Positions 11,889-25,021 are shown, counted from the stretch's first letter. The stretch: DNA of 64,000 nt from Heterostelium album PN500 (GCF_000004825.1 NW_008805071.1:868001-932000), one strand, 5' to 3'. Translations and numbers: made by a program. Notes: generated from the letters alone by a model not told the origin.

Positions 11889-13850
11889 ATGTTAAAGATA
11901 TTATTTATTTGTTTATTGTTTATCAATATAGTTTTTGGTGTAAGTTATGATTATATAGTAATTGGTGCTGGCTCAGCAGGTTCCATTGTATCATCTAGAT
12001 TGGCAAAGAATGGAAGTAGTGTTTTGGTTTTGGATGCTGGCGAAGAATCTGTACAAACCCAAGGATTAAATGGTCAAGATGTTGCAGGAACACAAGGTAA
12101 ATTTAATTAATAAATATTAATTAAAATGACAATATTTATTAAATAATTAATAATTAATTTAGGTACATTTAATTCCAAGAATACATATACACCACAAGTA
12201 AATATTTACTTTAATCTTTCTGAAATAATATATAATTTTAACATTTTTTTCTAGAAAACATTTACAAAGTATGATATTCCTTTATATTGGAGTAGTGTTT
12301 ACTTGACTGGTTTGAATTGGGATATACCGGGAGCAGGTGTGGCCAAAGTAACTGGTGGATGTGGAATGCACAATGGAATGGTTTTCCAGAGAGGTCAACA
12401 AGCTGATTACGATGGTTGGAATGTTGGCGGTTGGAATTGGTCGAGTTTGTTCCCCTACTTTTTGAGGATAGAAACTATACTGGACCCTGCTTTATCGGCA
12501 TCGACCAATCATGGACATTCCGGTCCGATCAAAGTGAAAACGATACCTTTCGACCAAGAAGGAAATGATTTCATTCAAGCATCGGCAAGTGCAGGCCTAC
12601 CATTCAATTCCGATTTCCAAAACGATGTTCGCGACGGCTGTGGCTATTTCCAATTCAATATCGACGAACATGGAATTCGGTCATCGCCATTCCACAAGTA
12701 TTTGCTGCCTGCACTGTCGCTTCCCAATATTAAACTGATAACCAAAGTAACGGTTCTGAAAATCAATTTTGTTCCATCATCGACTTCGGGTGGACCACCA
12801 ACTGCACGGTCAGTACTTATCCAATTTGCTAATCAATCCACCACCATATTCACCGCCAACAAGGAGATTATATTGTCGGCCGGTGCATTGAACACTCCAA
12901 AGATTCTAATGAATAGTGGAATAGGTAATTCTACGTATCTCGGTAGCTACTCTTCAAAGATTCCAAATGTCTACTCTAACCTTCCGGGTGTCGGAAAGAA
13001 CCTACAAAACCATTTCCTCGCATTTACTGTGTGGGCTTATAATTCTCCTGAGCAACGTCCAACTTTCTACGACTTGTTTACCGAGACCAATAAGTTTGAA
13101 GCAGGTACCGGCGATAGTATTCTGGCAACGCCTGGATTCAGTGTTGGCTGTTGGCTACGTCCCAATGCATCGGCAGTTGGAGTGAGTGAGAATGTAATGC
13201 TCATACTTCCCGGAACACTAGGATCGACCACACCCTATCCAACGCTATCGATTGGCGTGTCGATATCCAAGCCGAAACCTAATAACCACTGGATCGGACT
13301 GAGTAGCAACCAAACCGGTAGTGCCAATGACTTTTATACGAAATCACCAGAGCTTCATTTCTCGCTGTTGAATGACAATGACGATGTGCAAACGCTGATA
13401 AGAGGCATATTGGAGACACGACGTGTCATGTCTTATCCGCCAATGAACAGTAAAGCATCATCGATATCACCGCCGTTGAGTATCTCTTCGAATTCCGACT
13501 TGTCAGACTGGGTGAAAAACAATACGATCGCTCACGACCACTGGTGCGGAACTGCCAAGATGGGAGCACCTAGCGATCCGATGGCGGTTGTCGATAGCCG
13601 TCTCAGAGTGATCGGTGTCAATGGATTGAGAGTTGTCGATGCATCGGTTATTCCTACCATTGTTAACTCGCTAGTGCATGCCACTGTAATGGTAATAGCA
13701 GAGAAGGGTGCCGATATGATATTAGATGATAACTATCAGCCTGGCTCCTCAACAACAACAACAACAACTTCCACAACAACAACAACTGGAGGAGGTATTC
13801 TTACACTATCATTGACATCTCTATCATCATTATCTCTAACATCACTATAA
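11889..13850 (+). CDS. Secreted GMC-family FAD oxidoreductase
   Basis: Three exons (11889-12096, 12163-12197, 12255-13850) encode 612 residues. A signal peptide (ILFICLLFINIVFG) leads directly into the Rossmann FAD motif YDYIVIGAGSAGSIVSSRLA, then VLVLDAG. Further GMC signatures are GGCGMHNGMVFQRG (FAD contact), ILSAGALNTPKILMNSGIG (GMC signature 2), LPGVGKNLQNH and the C-terminal HDHWCGTAKMG ... VVDASVIPTIVNSLVHAT. The first His of this pair is the expected catalytic base. Members oxidise alcohols such as choline, glucose or aryl alcohols, but the substrate cannot be read here. A Thr-rich linker and a terminal hydrophobic Leu/Ser stretch look like a GPI-attachment signal, so the enzyme is probably tethered outside the cell. 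Confidence 0.88.
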
Positions 13851-14513
13851 TATAGATTGTAAAAATAAAATAAAATTACACAAATAAGTTTTTAAAAACA
13901 GAGTAACCAACAATTAATTGTCTTGTTTTTTTTTTCAAATAATTTTGATTGCGATTGACTGTGATATCATTTTTTTGCTTTTTGGTTCAATATTAAATGA
14001 TTGTTATCAGCAAACAAAAGTAAAATAATATTGAAATTATTATGTCTTTACTCTTTATTTGATTGTACAATTCATTGTAATTTCGAACAATGCAATCACT
14101 ATTGACCCACAAGTGTAATCATCAACCCAACTAGTTCATGTATTTTTTACCAAAATAATTCGCAAATTTTTAAAAAAAACTAATAAATTTTATTTGAATA
14201 AAAATTTACCACATTGTAATTTTTGGATAAAATAGAAAATTACCCCATTTATTTTTCAAAAACAAAAAAAAACAAAATAAGTGTAATCTTATTGGGGGTT
14301 CCATCTCTTTGGCAGTATGACTTTCTGATTAAAAAGATTTCTTTTCTTTTTTTTTTTTTCTTTTTTTTTTTGTTTTGAAAAACATCAAGCATGTCAATTA
14401 ACTTATAAAGTTCAAACTATTGCCAACAATATCAGTAATAAAATAAATCATATTGCAATTTTTTTTTTTAGAAAATATATAAATAAATTAGATAGATAGA
14501 TAGATAGAAAGAA
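13851..14513. other. Intergenic, nothing recognised
   Basis: AT-rich spacer with T tracts around 14341-14372 and just before the next gene, plus a short GATA microsatellite at about 14490-14506. No gene or RNA is seen. Confidence 0.5.
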
Positions 14514-15369
14514 ATGCCACAGTTTTCAAATTTTAAATCAAATAAATATACATCGATCACCATATTAATGTTGATAGGCATATTGGCATTGGTGATTGCG
14601 GCATGCGTAACTGGATGGTACCGTGTAAATCAACAGGTGGGCACTGGACGTTTTGCAAACTACTATTTCTATCCTACTCAGATAAAGAGTACCATTGTAC
14701 AAGATGGCAATGAAGTATCGGCTATCGATTTCGATTGGGGATCAAGAGAATTAACAAAGTATGTTATTTACTTCAAATGAATGAATGAATTCATTCCTTT
14801 TTCGAAACATAATATAGATAGACTAACATATATCAATTAATGAACAACAGTTCACATCAGATTATTAATGCTTGTGTTGCAATGGCAGCTATTTCATGGC
14901 TGGTCTATTTGGCTACAACGATTTTAGCGGTGTTGGTACAGATTGAAGTTGTTCAGCAAATTGGAAGTATAAGTGCATGGTTGTTGGTGAAGATCATGAT
15001 TATCATTGGAACTGTATTGCTTTTGGTATCAGTTGGTATTCTCGGTGGATTCACACCGGCAATGCGAAAGGACATCAACAACGCCAACACAGTCACCGAC
15101 GTATTCACTCCTTGTGTTGATACATGTGAATTCCACTGGGCTGGTTCAAACAATGAAGTAAAAGTAAATAATATCACCATATAATCAAAATATTTTTTAA
15201 AGAGTTTATTCTTACTTACTTTATTACTTTCTAATATGAATTACTATAGTATGGACCATATACAGGATGGATTATTGCAATCGTTACATTCTTTTTTAGT
15301 GTTGCAGCAAGTATATTCCCATGGTTCTTGAAAGATACTGGATTCGGTACACCCTCAGCAACAGCTTAA
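14514..15369 (+). CDS. Four-transmembrane protein of unknown function
   Basis: Three exons (14514-14758, 14851-15163, 15250-15369) give 225 residues. Four hydrophobic helices are visible: ITILMLIGILALVIAACVTGW near the N-terminus, AAISWLVYLATTILAVLVQI, LVKIMIIIGTVLLLVSVGIL, and WIIAIVTFFFSVAASIFPWF near the C-terminus. The first extracellular loop carries a GWYRV motif, and a later loop has two cysteines (CVDTCEFHW). The topology resembles the claudin/PMP22-like four-helix class, but no diagnostic motif (such as W-GLW-C-C) is present, so I do not assign it. Likely a plasma- or endo-membrane protein. The second donor GTAAAT is weak but keeps the frame. Confidence 0.75.
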
Positions 15370-15833
15370 AAAACTACTACTATATATATATTTATAAATT
15401 ATATCAAACTAAACATTATTTATTATAACAACAAACAAGTCTCTGTCATCACTAGTGTAATAATAATTCAATCAAATCAACCAACCAACCACTATTCAAG
15501 TATAATACTTATCAATCAATCAATCACACAAACAATCAATCAATCACACAAACAATCAATCAATCAGTTAAGTTTATAAAGCTTAAAGTGTTTGTTATAA
15601 TTGTTGTTATGTAAAACCAATCTAAAACCAAGAGTTATAAACTTTATTTAAATTGGACTACCACCAACCAACATCAAACAGAGATATCTTTATAAGTAGA
15701 GATAGATTTGGAAAGAGATTTAATTTTTATTTTATTTTATTTTTGATTGGAATTCATGTTGCTTGCCAATAAAATGATACTTTTTTTTGAGATTGCATTA
15801 ATCGTAGATGTTTATATATATATAATTGTTAGT
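15370..15833. other. Intergenic with short tandem repeat
   Basis: AT-rich. About 15510-15570 has tandem copies of a 20-base unit built on AATCAATCAATCACACAAAC. No gene. Confidence 0.5.
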
Positions 15834-16320
15834 ACAGATTCTTTGAACGAAGGCACAGGTCACTCTACTGAGTTCATATATAAGTTAAACGAAGAATATT
15901 AACTATACACAGCCGTGAACAGTTTGAATCTAATAATATTATAAGAAAATAATAGAATTTCTATCTCGTATACAGATTATGAAATTAATTTATTTTATGA
16001 GAGCAAACAAAAACCTTTAGAAAATAAAAAGAAAGCCTTCAGTGATAGATCAAAAAAAGTAAAATGGAGATAGAGACCTATTATAATAGCACAGATTTGG
16101 AAAATCAACAATAAAACAGACCATAAAACATTCACCCACTTCATATCGGAATCAAGATTAGCAGACCGCGAAATCACTATCATTGAAATCATCTCTAAGA
16201 TCGTTCTGGTTTTACGATATATCAAAGTAGAAACAAACTTCGCTGCCAACTGTCTAACAGATTGCGATTCATTTGGAACCACACTCAAATTCGTGCCCTG
16301 TACCTTCGTTCAAAGATCTG
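15834..16320. repeat. Imperfect terminal inverted repeat enclosing a small ORF
   Basis: About 28 bases at 15836-15863 (core CTTTGAACGAAGG) recur inverted at 16293-16319 with two substitutions and one indel. Between them, minus-strand 16288-15995 is open for 97 codons and encodes a stretch with a long hydrophobic segment (VLWSVLLLIFQICAIIIGLYL), but without an early ATG. Both arms can be read in the same frame as LNEGTGH followed by an acidic tail and a stop, so the repeat may come from two inverted copies of a gene fragment rather than from a transposon. No target-site duplication is evident. Confidence 0.45.
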
Positions 16321-16801
16321 TTCCAACATTATATTTATGATAATATAACATAACATAACATCTCATTTTGTAAATAAATAAATAAAAAAAAATAATCAAA
16401 GAATATTTGTAAATAAATAATAAATATGTATTTTTATGTATTACAAAGATTTAGATATTTTTTTTTCATTATTTTTTTTCTTTGTTTTGTTTTTTTTTTT
16501 TTTTCAAAAATTTTTTCATTGGAGTATCCTTGCGTATGTTGTCTAAAAACTAAACTTAAAAAATATATATTATTGATTGTTATTCGAATGTATATATTAT
16601 ACAATTTATTATTATTATTATTATATATGTTTAGTTTATAAAAATAGATAGATTAATAGGTTAAATTAATAAGAAAGAAAGTAAGAAAGAAGAATAGTTA
16701 GTAAAGAACATTACTTTAACAACAAAAGTAGTTGAAGTAAATAGTTTAGGTTAGTTTGTTAGTTAGCTAGTTAGTTAGTTAGGAAACAAACATAAAGATA
16801 G
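16321..16801. other. tsc2 upstream region
   Basis: AT-rich leader of the tsc2 gene with T tracts around 16458-16505 and a degenerate AGTT tandem repeat (about 16740-16782) shortly before the ATG. No separate gene. Confidence 0.45.
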
Positions 16802-19423
16802 ATGAAGGGTGGCAGCGGTAAGTTTGATGGAGGTGTTTCATCACCAAAGTCAAATGTACTGAAGCGTATCAAAGATATCTTTGGTGGAGGAACTGCTGCT
16901 ACTGCTACTGGTAATTCACCATCTACAACAACAACAACAACCAGTACAGCTACAACAGGATTGGATGGAGATGAGCACCATAGTCATCATTATCACCAAC
17001 ATTCATCTCATGGCAGTGGTAGCATTCTCCGATCAAACTCTGAGATTGAAAGTCTCACCGAGAAGTTTAGAATGGAGATTGTTGCAAGTCGTACAATGAA
17101 TCTATCACAGCGGTGTGCATATCTCAAAGAGATTTCAGAGTGTATCAAGATCATGCGTATCGATCAAGTCAATCTAGAACAGATTTGGCAGTCGGTATCT
17201 GATTTGTTACTTCCACCATCACAGATTTCAACAATAGGAACAGGAACAACAACAACAACTACTACAGCTACAACAACGACAACAACTACAACACCAAATA
17301 CAACAACAACAACAACATCTTCATTATCAACATCAAACAATGAGAATATACCGATGGAAGCACAGATCATTGCATACAATGTGATGATGGCACTGATAGA
17401 GTCACACTATGGAATGCTAAGTGGTTCGATTAAACGTGATATCTTCACTATACTCCAGTCATCGAGTTCAAAGATTCCAGTGTCTCTTCGTATAAGAGCA
17501 TTGGCAGCGCTAATCAAAGGTGGACGCGACATTATACCTTTTGAATCACAGATAGTAGATCTCCTGATACACTGGTTGAATATTATCAATTCATCGATTA
17601 ATAGTAACAGTAGTAGTGGAGGTGGAGGTAGTGGTGGTAGTGGAAACAGTGGGAACAACTCTGCTGGCAATGCAGGACAACAGTCGGGTAGTGCAGTCGC
17701 TGTGATGGCAAGTGGACAATCCAGTGGAGGAAGTGGCGCCGGTAATAGTGGTAGCGGCGCTGGCAGTGGTAGCGGTGGTAGTGGTAATCTGAGTGACTCA
17801 CTCAACTCAATCCTCAACGAATTATTCATCCTCATCGAAGGAGTATTGCGCTACTCTCAGAGAATCATATCGGAGGGTGACATGGCTTCGCTCATTAACA
17901 ACATCTGTTTGATATCTAATTCCTCTACTTGTGTTGCTGTCATTGAATGTTGTTTGTCGTTCTTTGATGTCGTTTCCAATTTGCTGTTGGTTATTCCACC
18001 ACCTTGTATTTCTATGATAATCTCTAGTCTGAGTCGCACGGTAAACATTGACATTGCTTGTGACAAGTCGTGTACTACGATGCAGCGACTTCTCGAGCGT
18101 TACACTCACCAGGGAATCAGCTCGCTTTGTGCCATACTAAACGATCCACACAACAGACACACTATCAATCTGCTGCGTGGCGCCGTCTTCTTCCTGGGAA
18201 TGTCGGTGTGGGGACCTCAGCGTATTCCAACACTGGGCATCAGTCCAGCATTCATCTTACCGTCACTGTTCAACTCACTCGTTGGCCGACAAGAGATTAT
18301 CGCATTCGAAGTGATCCTGGCAATTCGTCGGTTAATCAAAAAGTTTGGAAGAGAACTGCATGTCGAGTGGCAACTAATCTTTATCATTATCGAGCGTATC
18401 TACTTGTTGATTTCAATGTTTGAGGGTGGCGATATATCACTCGGTAATCAGGCATTCAACCAGAGTAGTCAAGTTGCCAGTCAGAACAACATGGACAACG
18501 CATCGGGTGGTGTCAACACCGGTGGCGCCAACCAAACAATGATGAGCGTCAACAATACATCGATTTACAACGATATTAGTTCCACACTTAACAATATCAA
18601 TAACAGTTCACTTGCTAAGGTGTTGCGTGACACTATCAATCTCATTGAGGAGTTGGACGAGCAACAACTCTTTCAAGGCAGCCACACCGAACTCTTCAAA
18701 GTCAGTTCCTATTTCTTCAAGTTGAAAACCGAGGAGCAACTCATGAAGATCATTCAATCACAGGTTTCACAGATACATCCCTCTCATGCAATGTGGATAG
18801 TAAAGATGAACGCACTCGTTGAATTCTTCTTTAAGAAGGAAACAAGAACCAAACTGAGAAAGAAGATACTGCAGACTATGAAACAGCTGTACTCTAGCTA
18901 TCATGTAATCTATGGCGAGGACATCATCGAGAGTATAATACTTCCGGCACTGAACGACATACACAAAGAAAGAGATATCACCATTCGTATAGCAGGTTTA
19001 GAACTGATGGTTGAAATGGCGATGCGAGTGATCACACCGGCTTCCTATCATATTCTCATCAGCAATCTCGACCGTGCAATACGTGAATCACCTCCACAAC
19101 TACAGGATGTATCTCGTCTAGCACTTCAGGGTTTAATCAGCATCTTCTCGTCGCGATTCATTCACCCTGCCTGTGCGCTAACCATCGAAGCATGGACAAT
19201 GTTACTCTCTCACATCTCTCATGAAAACATTCAGCTACGAAAAGATATTCTATTGTCGATCGCAAGTTTGTCATCTACGAAATGGTATCAAATGCAATAT
19301 GGCAAAGTATCGTCGCCTTTCATTCATTGCTCCACAGTGAATTTGTTTATCAATGAGGTGTCGTCGATGGTACTAAAGTCACCGCGTGGCGCAGCAACAC
19401 AGCAACAACCAACACTACAACAG

Positions 19424-19454
<31 letters not shown>

Positions 19455-22400
19455 CACAACAACCAAGTAGTAACCTTAAAAAGAAGAAACCATCGAACGA
19501 CGGATTCTTCTCGATCTCTGTCATCTGGAATCTACTGGTTGACCGACTTTCCAAAGAGACATCATTCGAACTGTACACTCTCATCCTCGAAACGATATCA
19601 TCGTTCCTCAAGAACAAATACATCCTCATCGGACTTGATAATGAAATCGATTCATTTGTAAATACAATCATTAAATTACTAAACGATAAGATACTAGGTC
19701 ATTCTATAACAGATTATCAGGTAACTAATTAAAAAAGTTAAATCATATTTAGTTTTATTATTATTATTAACATCATTATAATCTTTTTTTTCAAATTATA
19801 ATAATTAGAATTCTGAAGGTAAAAAGGAATTACATTATATTATTGGATTTGAAATCCTTTGTAATTTAGCATCATATACATCATCATATAGTAATCAACA
19901 GTCATCACAAAACATCATTACAACACTCTTTAACGGACTCTGTCAAAAGTGGTCTGCATCAAGCGAAAACAAACATAAAATTCAAGCAATATGTTTGAAT
20001 GGATTATCCATTTGCATTAGTGAATTCCCATTAAAAACAACATTGAAATACATACAAAACATTGCTAAAGCTTTACATCAAGTAAGTTATCACAATATAT
20101 ATTTAATAAGAAATTAAATTTACATCTTACTAATTAATGAATTAAATTATTATTATTTTAGATATCAACATCAAGTAATACACAAAAAGATACATATTTC
20201 TCAATATTACAATATTTGAATATAATGGTATCGATTCCGACGTTGGCTACTCAACTTCCATTCGAAACACTTACTTTTATATTCAAATTGTTAATTCAAT
20301 TCTTTGATCGATCAAAGTATTCAACGTTGATTGTGTTGGTTGCATTCCAGAGTTTGATTCGTTGGTTCACCGCGTGTAGTAGTTCCTCTCGCATCCTGCT
20401 GGTGAAGAACATCATCAAGGGACTGGACAGCCAGTTGAAAGAGAAGAATGCACTGCTCAATGAGATCTCAATAGAGTTGCTCAACCGTTATATCCACACC
20501 GATTTCGATCCGTTCCACTACCCAATGCGTCACTCCAGTCCCATCTTCCACGAAGGTTTGATCAAGACTTGGATTCAGGGTTGTTCGCTTATCTCGATTC
20601 GCACAGGAAAACTCGGATGGGCAGAGGTCACCCATCGAAAAGCAACAGGCTGTGTCGTATGGTTGATGAGATTCCAAAATCCATCGTCATCGTTCGACCT
20701 CTATTCAAAGGAGAGCAACACCTATAATCTACTGGTGAATCTACCGAAACAACCGTATTTCCGAAAGGAGTTCTCACCTACCTCACCACTTTCACCTTCA
20801 CTCTCACCAATATCCGTATCGGGCGAGTATCATTCACTTTCACCGACTCAACAAACAACATTTGTAACAACAACATCATCAACACCATCCAGTTCTTCTT
20901 CACATTTGACAACAACCACCACTCAATTGACACCCAACTCAATGTCAACGGCCACCACTGCAACATCGGCATCCATCATGAACACACCCAACCCAGCGAC
21001 AACAACATCATCGACAACACCACAAAGTCAACAACCATATGGTTCATCGACAACACTTGACAAAGTTCCAGAAATTGTAAAATCACCAACTCAACAACAA
21101 CAACAACAACCATCCAACCAACACGCATCACACCAAACTACAGTCGACAGCTTCACAAGACTGGAAAGCTTGGCAAAGGAATTCGAAATGATAAGTCCAC
21201 AAAAGCAAAGTAACCATAGTGGTAGCTTTACATCCGAAAGATTAAAATGTAATTTAAATCTGTCGTTGCTACCTGATGCCTCTAGAGAAGAAGAGATTAA
21301 CGATTCTCTGGAATCAAACAACGAAGAGCTCAACAAACCAATCAAATTGATATCCTCACAGAATCTGTTATTCTCACCTTATATCAACAATGACATACTC
21401 TCACCTTCGCCAACACCTTTTGCTGAAGTGCACAAAGATGCTGTTGAAGTATTAGAACCAGCTATACAACCGATTACCAACAATAATAGCAATCTTTACT
21501 CAGACTATGAGTTGGATTCCGATACCAACTTGTATGAGAATTTTAGACAGATGCGTATATTACATGGTGCACTTCCTCCAGTTTCATTATCCGAGAATGA
21601 AATCAACATCAATAGCAACAACAACAACAATAGTAATCAAGAGGAACAGACTTTAGTTGATAGTTTCGATGATATCACTGATCTTAAAATACCGGTATTC
21701 ACACCGTCCAGCTCGGAAAATGGTGACAACATATTCCTTCAGAGTAATCTCGAGAGTCCCTACAGTCATAGATTCTATGGTTCAGGCGAGAATACTCCTA
21801 ATCCATTGTCCACTCTCTCCAAGTTCTATCCTCCACTACCCTCCTTTGATGACGACGAAGAGATACTCTCCTACTTTAGTTACTCATCGCCTATCATTGG
21901 ACAAACTACAGAGAGCAGCAGTCTTAGCAACAGTGCCAATAGTAACAGTAATAGCAGCAGCAACACAAACAACAACATTAACAGCAACAACAACAACAAC
22001 AATAACAACAATTGTAAATTAAACTTGAATGCACAACTACTGTTGCATGTTGGATCCAGTTCACCTCCTATTGTTACATCACTGTTGGGTAGCGGTGGAA
22101 ACAGTACCAGTGATCTACCATCGATTCCAATTGAAATACCACCTCCACCTTCAAAATCAACATTGGTTACTCTTCACAGTGTTCCATCGTCGACAAACAA
22201 CAGTGTAGATGGATCATTCTCCAAACAAACAGAAATCTTCTCATTGTCGGTAGACGACGACTCACCTTATCTTGCACCAAGAGTAGCTAGTCTTGCAAAG
22301 ATTCCAAAGATTGCACTGGCCAACGAAGATAGGATCGAAGAACATCTGTTATCAACAACCTCTGGAGATGGTACCGGTGAGCTCAAACGTTCGAACGGTT

Positions 22401-24224
22401 CAACTAAATTGATCAAATCAACCAGTTTTACTCTGGAGAATCAGAATTCTTCGTCGCCTCAAAGTACAGACCGTAACATTTCACCTATCATCCTCGAACC
22501 AACACCAACTCAATCGCCAATCGATATTACATTCCAGCAACGAAGTTATTCATCATCACAATCACAGCAACAATCATCGTTTAAACCGATATCTCCTTTG
22601 TCGACTGGACTCATTCCCAAGGAAGGACCAATTAAAAATAACAATGCATCAACGACCAACAATCCAAGCTCATCTTCAAACACTGATAAGTTTTCAACGA
22701 AACAATCAAATACTGGCAGTTCTTCAAATATGCCTCCTACGACCATGATTCAGAAACCATTTAAACCAAGTGCTAAAATAGTACCAACCATACCGCTGAC
22801 ATCAAACTTGAATCAATTCTCACAACAATCACTGGTACAAGTCAAACAGCAGTATAGGAATGTACCATTGCAATTGGCCAACCCAATTCCGACTACCTCT
22901 AGTGGCACAACTCCCATACAGATCCAACAGACTGGAGCAATGCAACACCATCCAAAGTCGAGTCTGCCTGTCAATACTTTACCAACACCATCATCTATTT
23001 CACATACAAGTCATATGGCTCAGTATCACTTGAGGAACAAGTATCATACTATTCCCTATTCACCAACCTCGTCCTCGCCGGTCGACCCATCAGAGTACTC
23101 ACGTGCTGCCGCCGGCAGTGGTGTCGGTGGTGTTCCAACACTTCAGAAATCAAATTCATCGTCGACTCTACCGTCTATCACTCCTTCCAGTCTGACAAAT
23201 ATTCCCAATCTATTTGACGATCACCCAACCTCACACGATTCCTTTAGAAATCGATCGCTCAACTACGATACAACCAATGTACTTTCACTGGTCGGAGGCA
23301 TATCGCCGCCACATTCACCATCGCCTCCACCTCTGACAGAGAATACAATCGATCCATCGATACTTGACCCATCCGTAGTATTCTATCATCTTCACCAATT
23401 CTCTGGCGATCTGACAACCGAGATTAAACCTGGTCATTCATTTGATCGTGCTCTCAGTGTTTTGGATCACACTTTTTGTTCAGAGACTTACAAGATTGGA
23501 ATCATCTATATTGGTGCTGGACAGAAAACCGAAGAAGAATTCCTCTCCAATACCAAAGGATCACCAAGATATCACCAGTTTCTGTCTGGTATTGGTGAGA
23601 AAGTCCGTATTGCTGATCGTGTCGATGTGTATCCTGGTGGACTCGATCGCAACGGTAAATCCGACGGAGAGTTTACAATTCACTGGCGTGACAGAATCTC
23701 TCAAATCGTTTTCCATGTAACTACAATGATGCCAAACATTGAGAATGACAAAACCTTTACCAACAAGAAACGTCATATAGGAAATGACTATGTAAATATT
23801 ATCTTTTCAGATTCGCCAACGGAATTCAATCAACAATGTATCTCTGGACAATTCAACTTTGTCAATATCATAATATATCCATTGGATATTGGTTGGTATA
23901 GAGTTGAGATTAAGAAAAAGAAAGAAATACCAATCTTTGGTCCAATACATAACTATCAAATGGTTTCTGAACAATCATTACCATTCTTGGTTGTTCAAAC
24001 TGCAATTTATGCAAATGTTTGTAAAAAAAAAAAAAAAAATTATTAATATAGTTTTAAAACTAACAATTTTTATTTATCTATAGTTAATATCAATGCAATT
24101 CGATGGAAAATTTGAGTTTATTTCCAACTTGGAGGAAAGATTAAAACAAATCAAAACGATCAAGGATAGATTTGCTAAAGAAGATGATGGATGGATTGAT
24201 CTTGTATCTCTTAAACAAAGATAA
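16802..24224 (+). CDS. tsc2: Tuberin (TSC2), Rheb GTPase-activating protein
   Basis: Four exons (16802-19720, 19809-20081, 20162-24016, 24084-24224) give about 2,395 residues. The C-terminal Rap/Ran-GAP domain (about 2130-2330) is closest to tuberin: IGIIYIGAGQKTEEEFL, YHQFLSGIG, YPGGLDRNGKSDGEFTIHW, FHVTTMMPN, then KKRHIGNDYVNIIFSDS with the catalytic asparagine thumb at about residue 2272, GQFNFVNIIIYPLD and SLPFLVVQTAIYANLIS. The last exon adds a helical tail (EERLKQIKTIKDRF) as in human tuberin. The N-terminal half is alpha-helical HEAT-like. Large low-complexity inserts of Thr, Gly/Ser, Gln and Asn lie between domains, longest at about 20770-23100. With TSC1, tuberin turns off Rheb and thereby TORC1. 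Confidence 0.92.
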
Positions 24225-24706
24225 TAAACTAATTAGTTTACAGATATTTTTATTGAAAAATTACTTTTGTTTTGTTTTTAAAAGTTGGAACTAAAACTGA
24301 AAAAAGAAACTAGAAAGTTTAGTAGATAAAGAAATAGGAGAAGCTAGCAAATGAAGTACGATATCTAACCAAACATATCATTTCTCATCTAAAAAGGTAC
24401 GAATATGCATAAGGATCATATTTTAGCTATTGTTATTTTATAGACTATTTAGTTGCTTAGAATTCTGATGAAAGTTGGATAATTGAAAAATGAAGATGAG
24501 GAAATAATGGGGTGCTGACAATATGTTCACTGTAAGTTTATAATTAATTTCAATACTGATATGTGTTGTATATTATTCATTTATGATAGACTCATCAAAT
24601 AGGTTGTTTTTGTAGAGAGGAGTACCGCAAAAGTAGAATTTCCGTATTAGATTAACGATTAATGAAATGAGAGTAGTGATGTTGTTTATTCTTACAAACT
24701 TTTTAA

Positions 24707-24707
<1 letters not shown>
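24225..24707. other. Intergenic, nothing recognised
   Basis: AT-rich spacer after tsc2 with no ORF or RNA gene that I can support. Confidence 0.5.

Positions 24708-24743
<36 letters not shown>
24708..24743. repeat. 36-base poly(A) tract
   Basis: An uninterrupted run of A on the plus strand, about 50 bases downstream of the tRNA gene's 3' end. It could be a strong backup Pol III terminator (T on the tRNA strand) or the A-tail of an old retroposed copy. A short palindrome, CATTATG-GCGCG-CATAATG at 24751-24769, lies between it and the tRNA. Confidence 0.8.
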
Positions 24744-24745
<2 letters not shown>

Positions 24746-24790
24746 CTACTCATTATGGCGCGCATAATGGGCATATATTTACAAAATTTA

Positions 24791-24864
24791 TATCAAGAAT
24801 GGGAATCGAACCCATGACCCAAACCGTGTTAAGGTTTTGTGATAACCAACTACACCATCCTGAC
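24791..24864 (-). tRNA. tRNA-Val (anticodon AAC)
   Basis: Reads on the minus strand and folds into a full cloverleaf. The acceptor stem is GTCAGGA/TCTTGAT (two G-U pairs, discriminator A). The D arm is GTG...CAC with AGTTGGTTA in the loop. The anticodon stem is AAACC/GGTTT with loop TTAACAC, so anticodon AAC. The variable loop has five bases, and the T arm is ATGGG/CCCAT around TTCGATT. Box A and box B are intact. The CCA end is not encoded, as expected for a nuclear gene. A TTTT run lies just past the 3' end. The ORF track proteins over this interval are not real. Confidence 0.95.
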
Positions 24865-24928
24865 TTTTGTTTTTCTTCGTTACTTCATTTTTTCGTGATC
24901 GCTACCGAAACAATCTGTTCAAGAAATA

Positions 24929-25021
24929 ATGGAACAAACAAAAGAATTACACAACCAAACTCAAGAGACCTTCGCTTCGATGGCATCTAAAGCCACCCAA
25001 GCTGAAGTATCTCCAAAGTAA
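24929..25021 (+). other. Short coding-like remnant upstream of the tRNA
   Basis: A 30-codon open frame with a good start (MEQTKELHNQTQETF...) and clearly coding-like composition, ending in TAA. It lies about 65 bases upstream of the tRNA gene and points away from it. Dictyostelid retroelements favour positions near tRNA genes, so a retroelement remnant is possible, but no diagnostic domain is left and I cannot name a family. Confidence 0.35.

Noticed and set aside
16426-16641. Plus-strand 71-codon ORF rich in Phe
   Set aside because: Composition follows T tracts of the tsc2 leader; no domain or supporting exon.
19324-19671. Minus-strand ORF with a long cysteine run
   Set aside because: It is the reverse of a CAG/CAA glutamine run in tsc2.
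24667-24990. Plus-strand ORF with a poly-Lys run
   Set aside because: It reads through the poly(A) tract and antisense through the tRNA gene.
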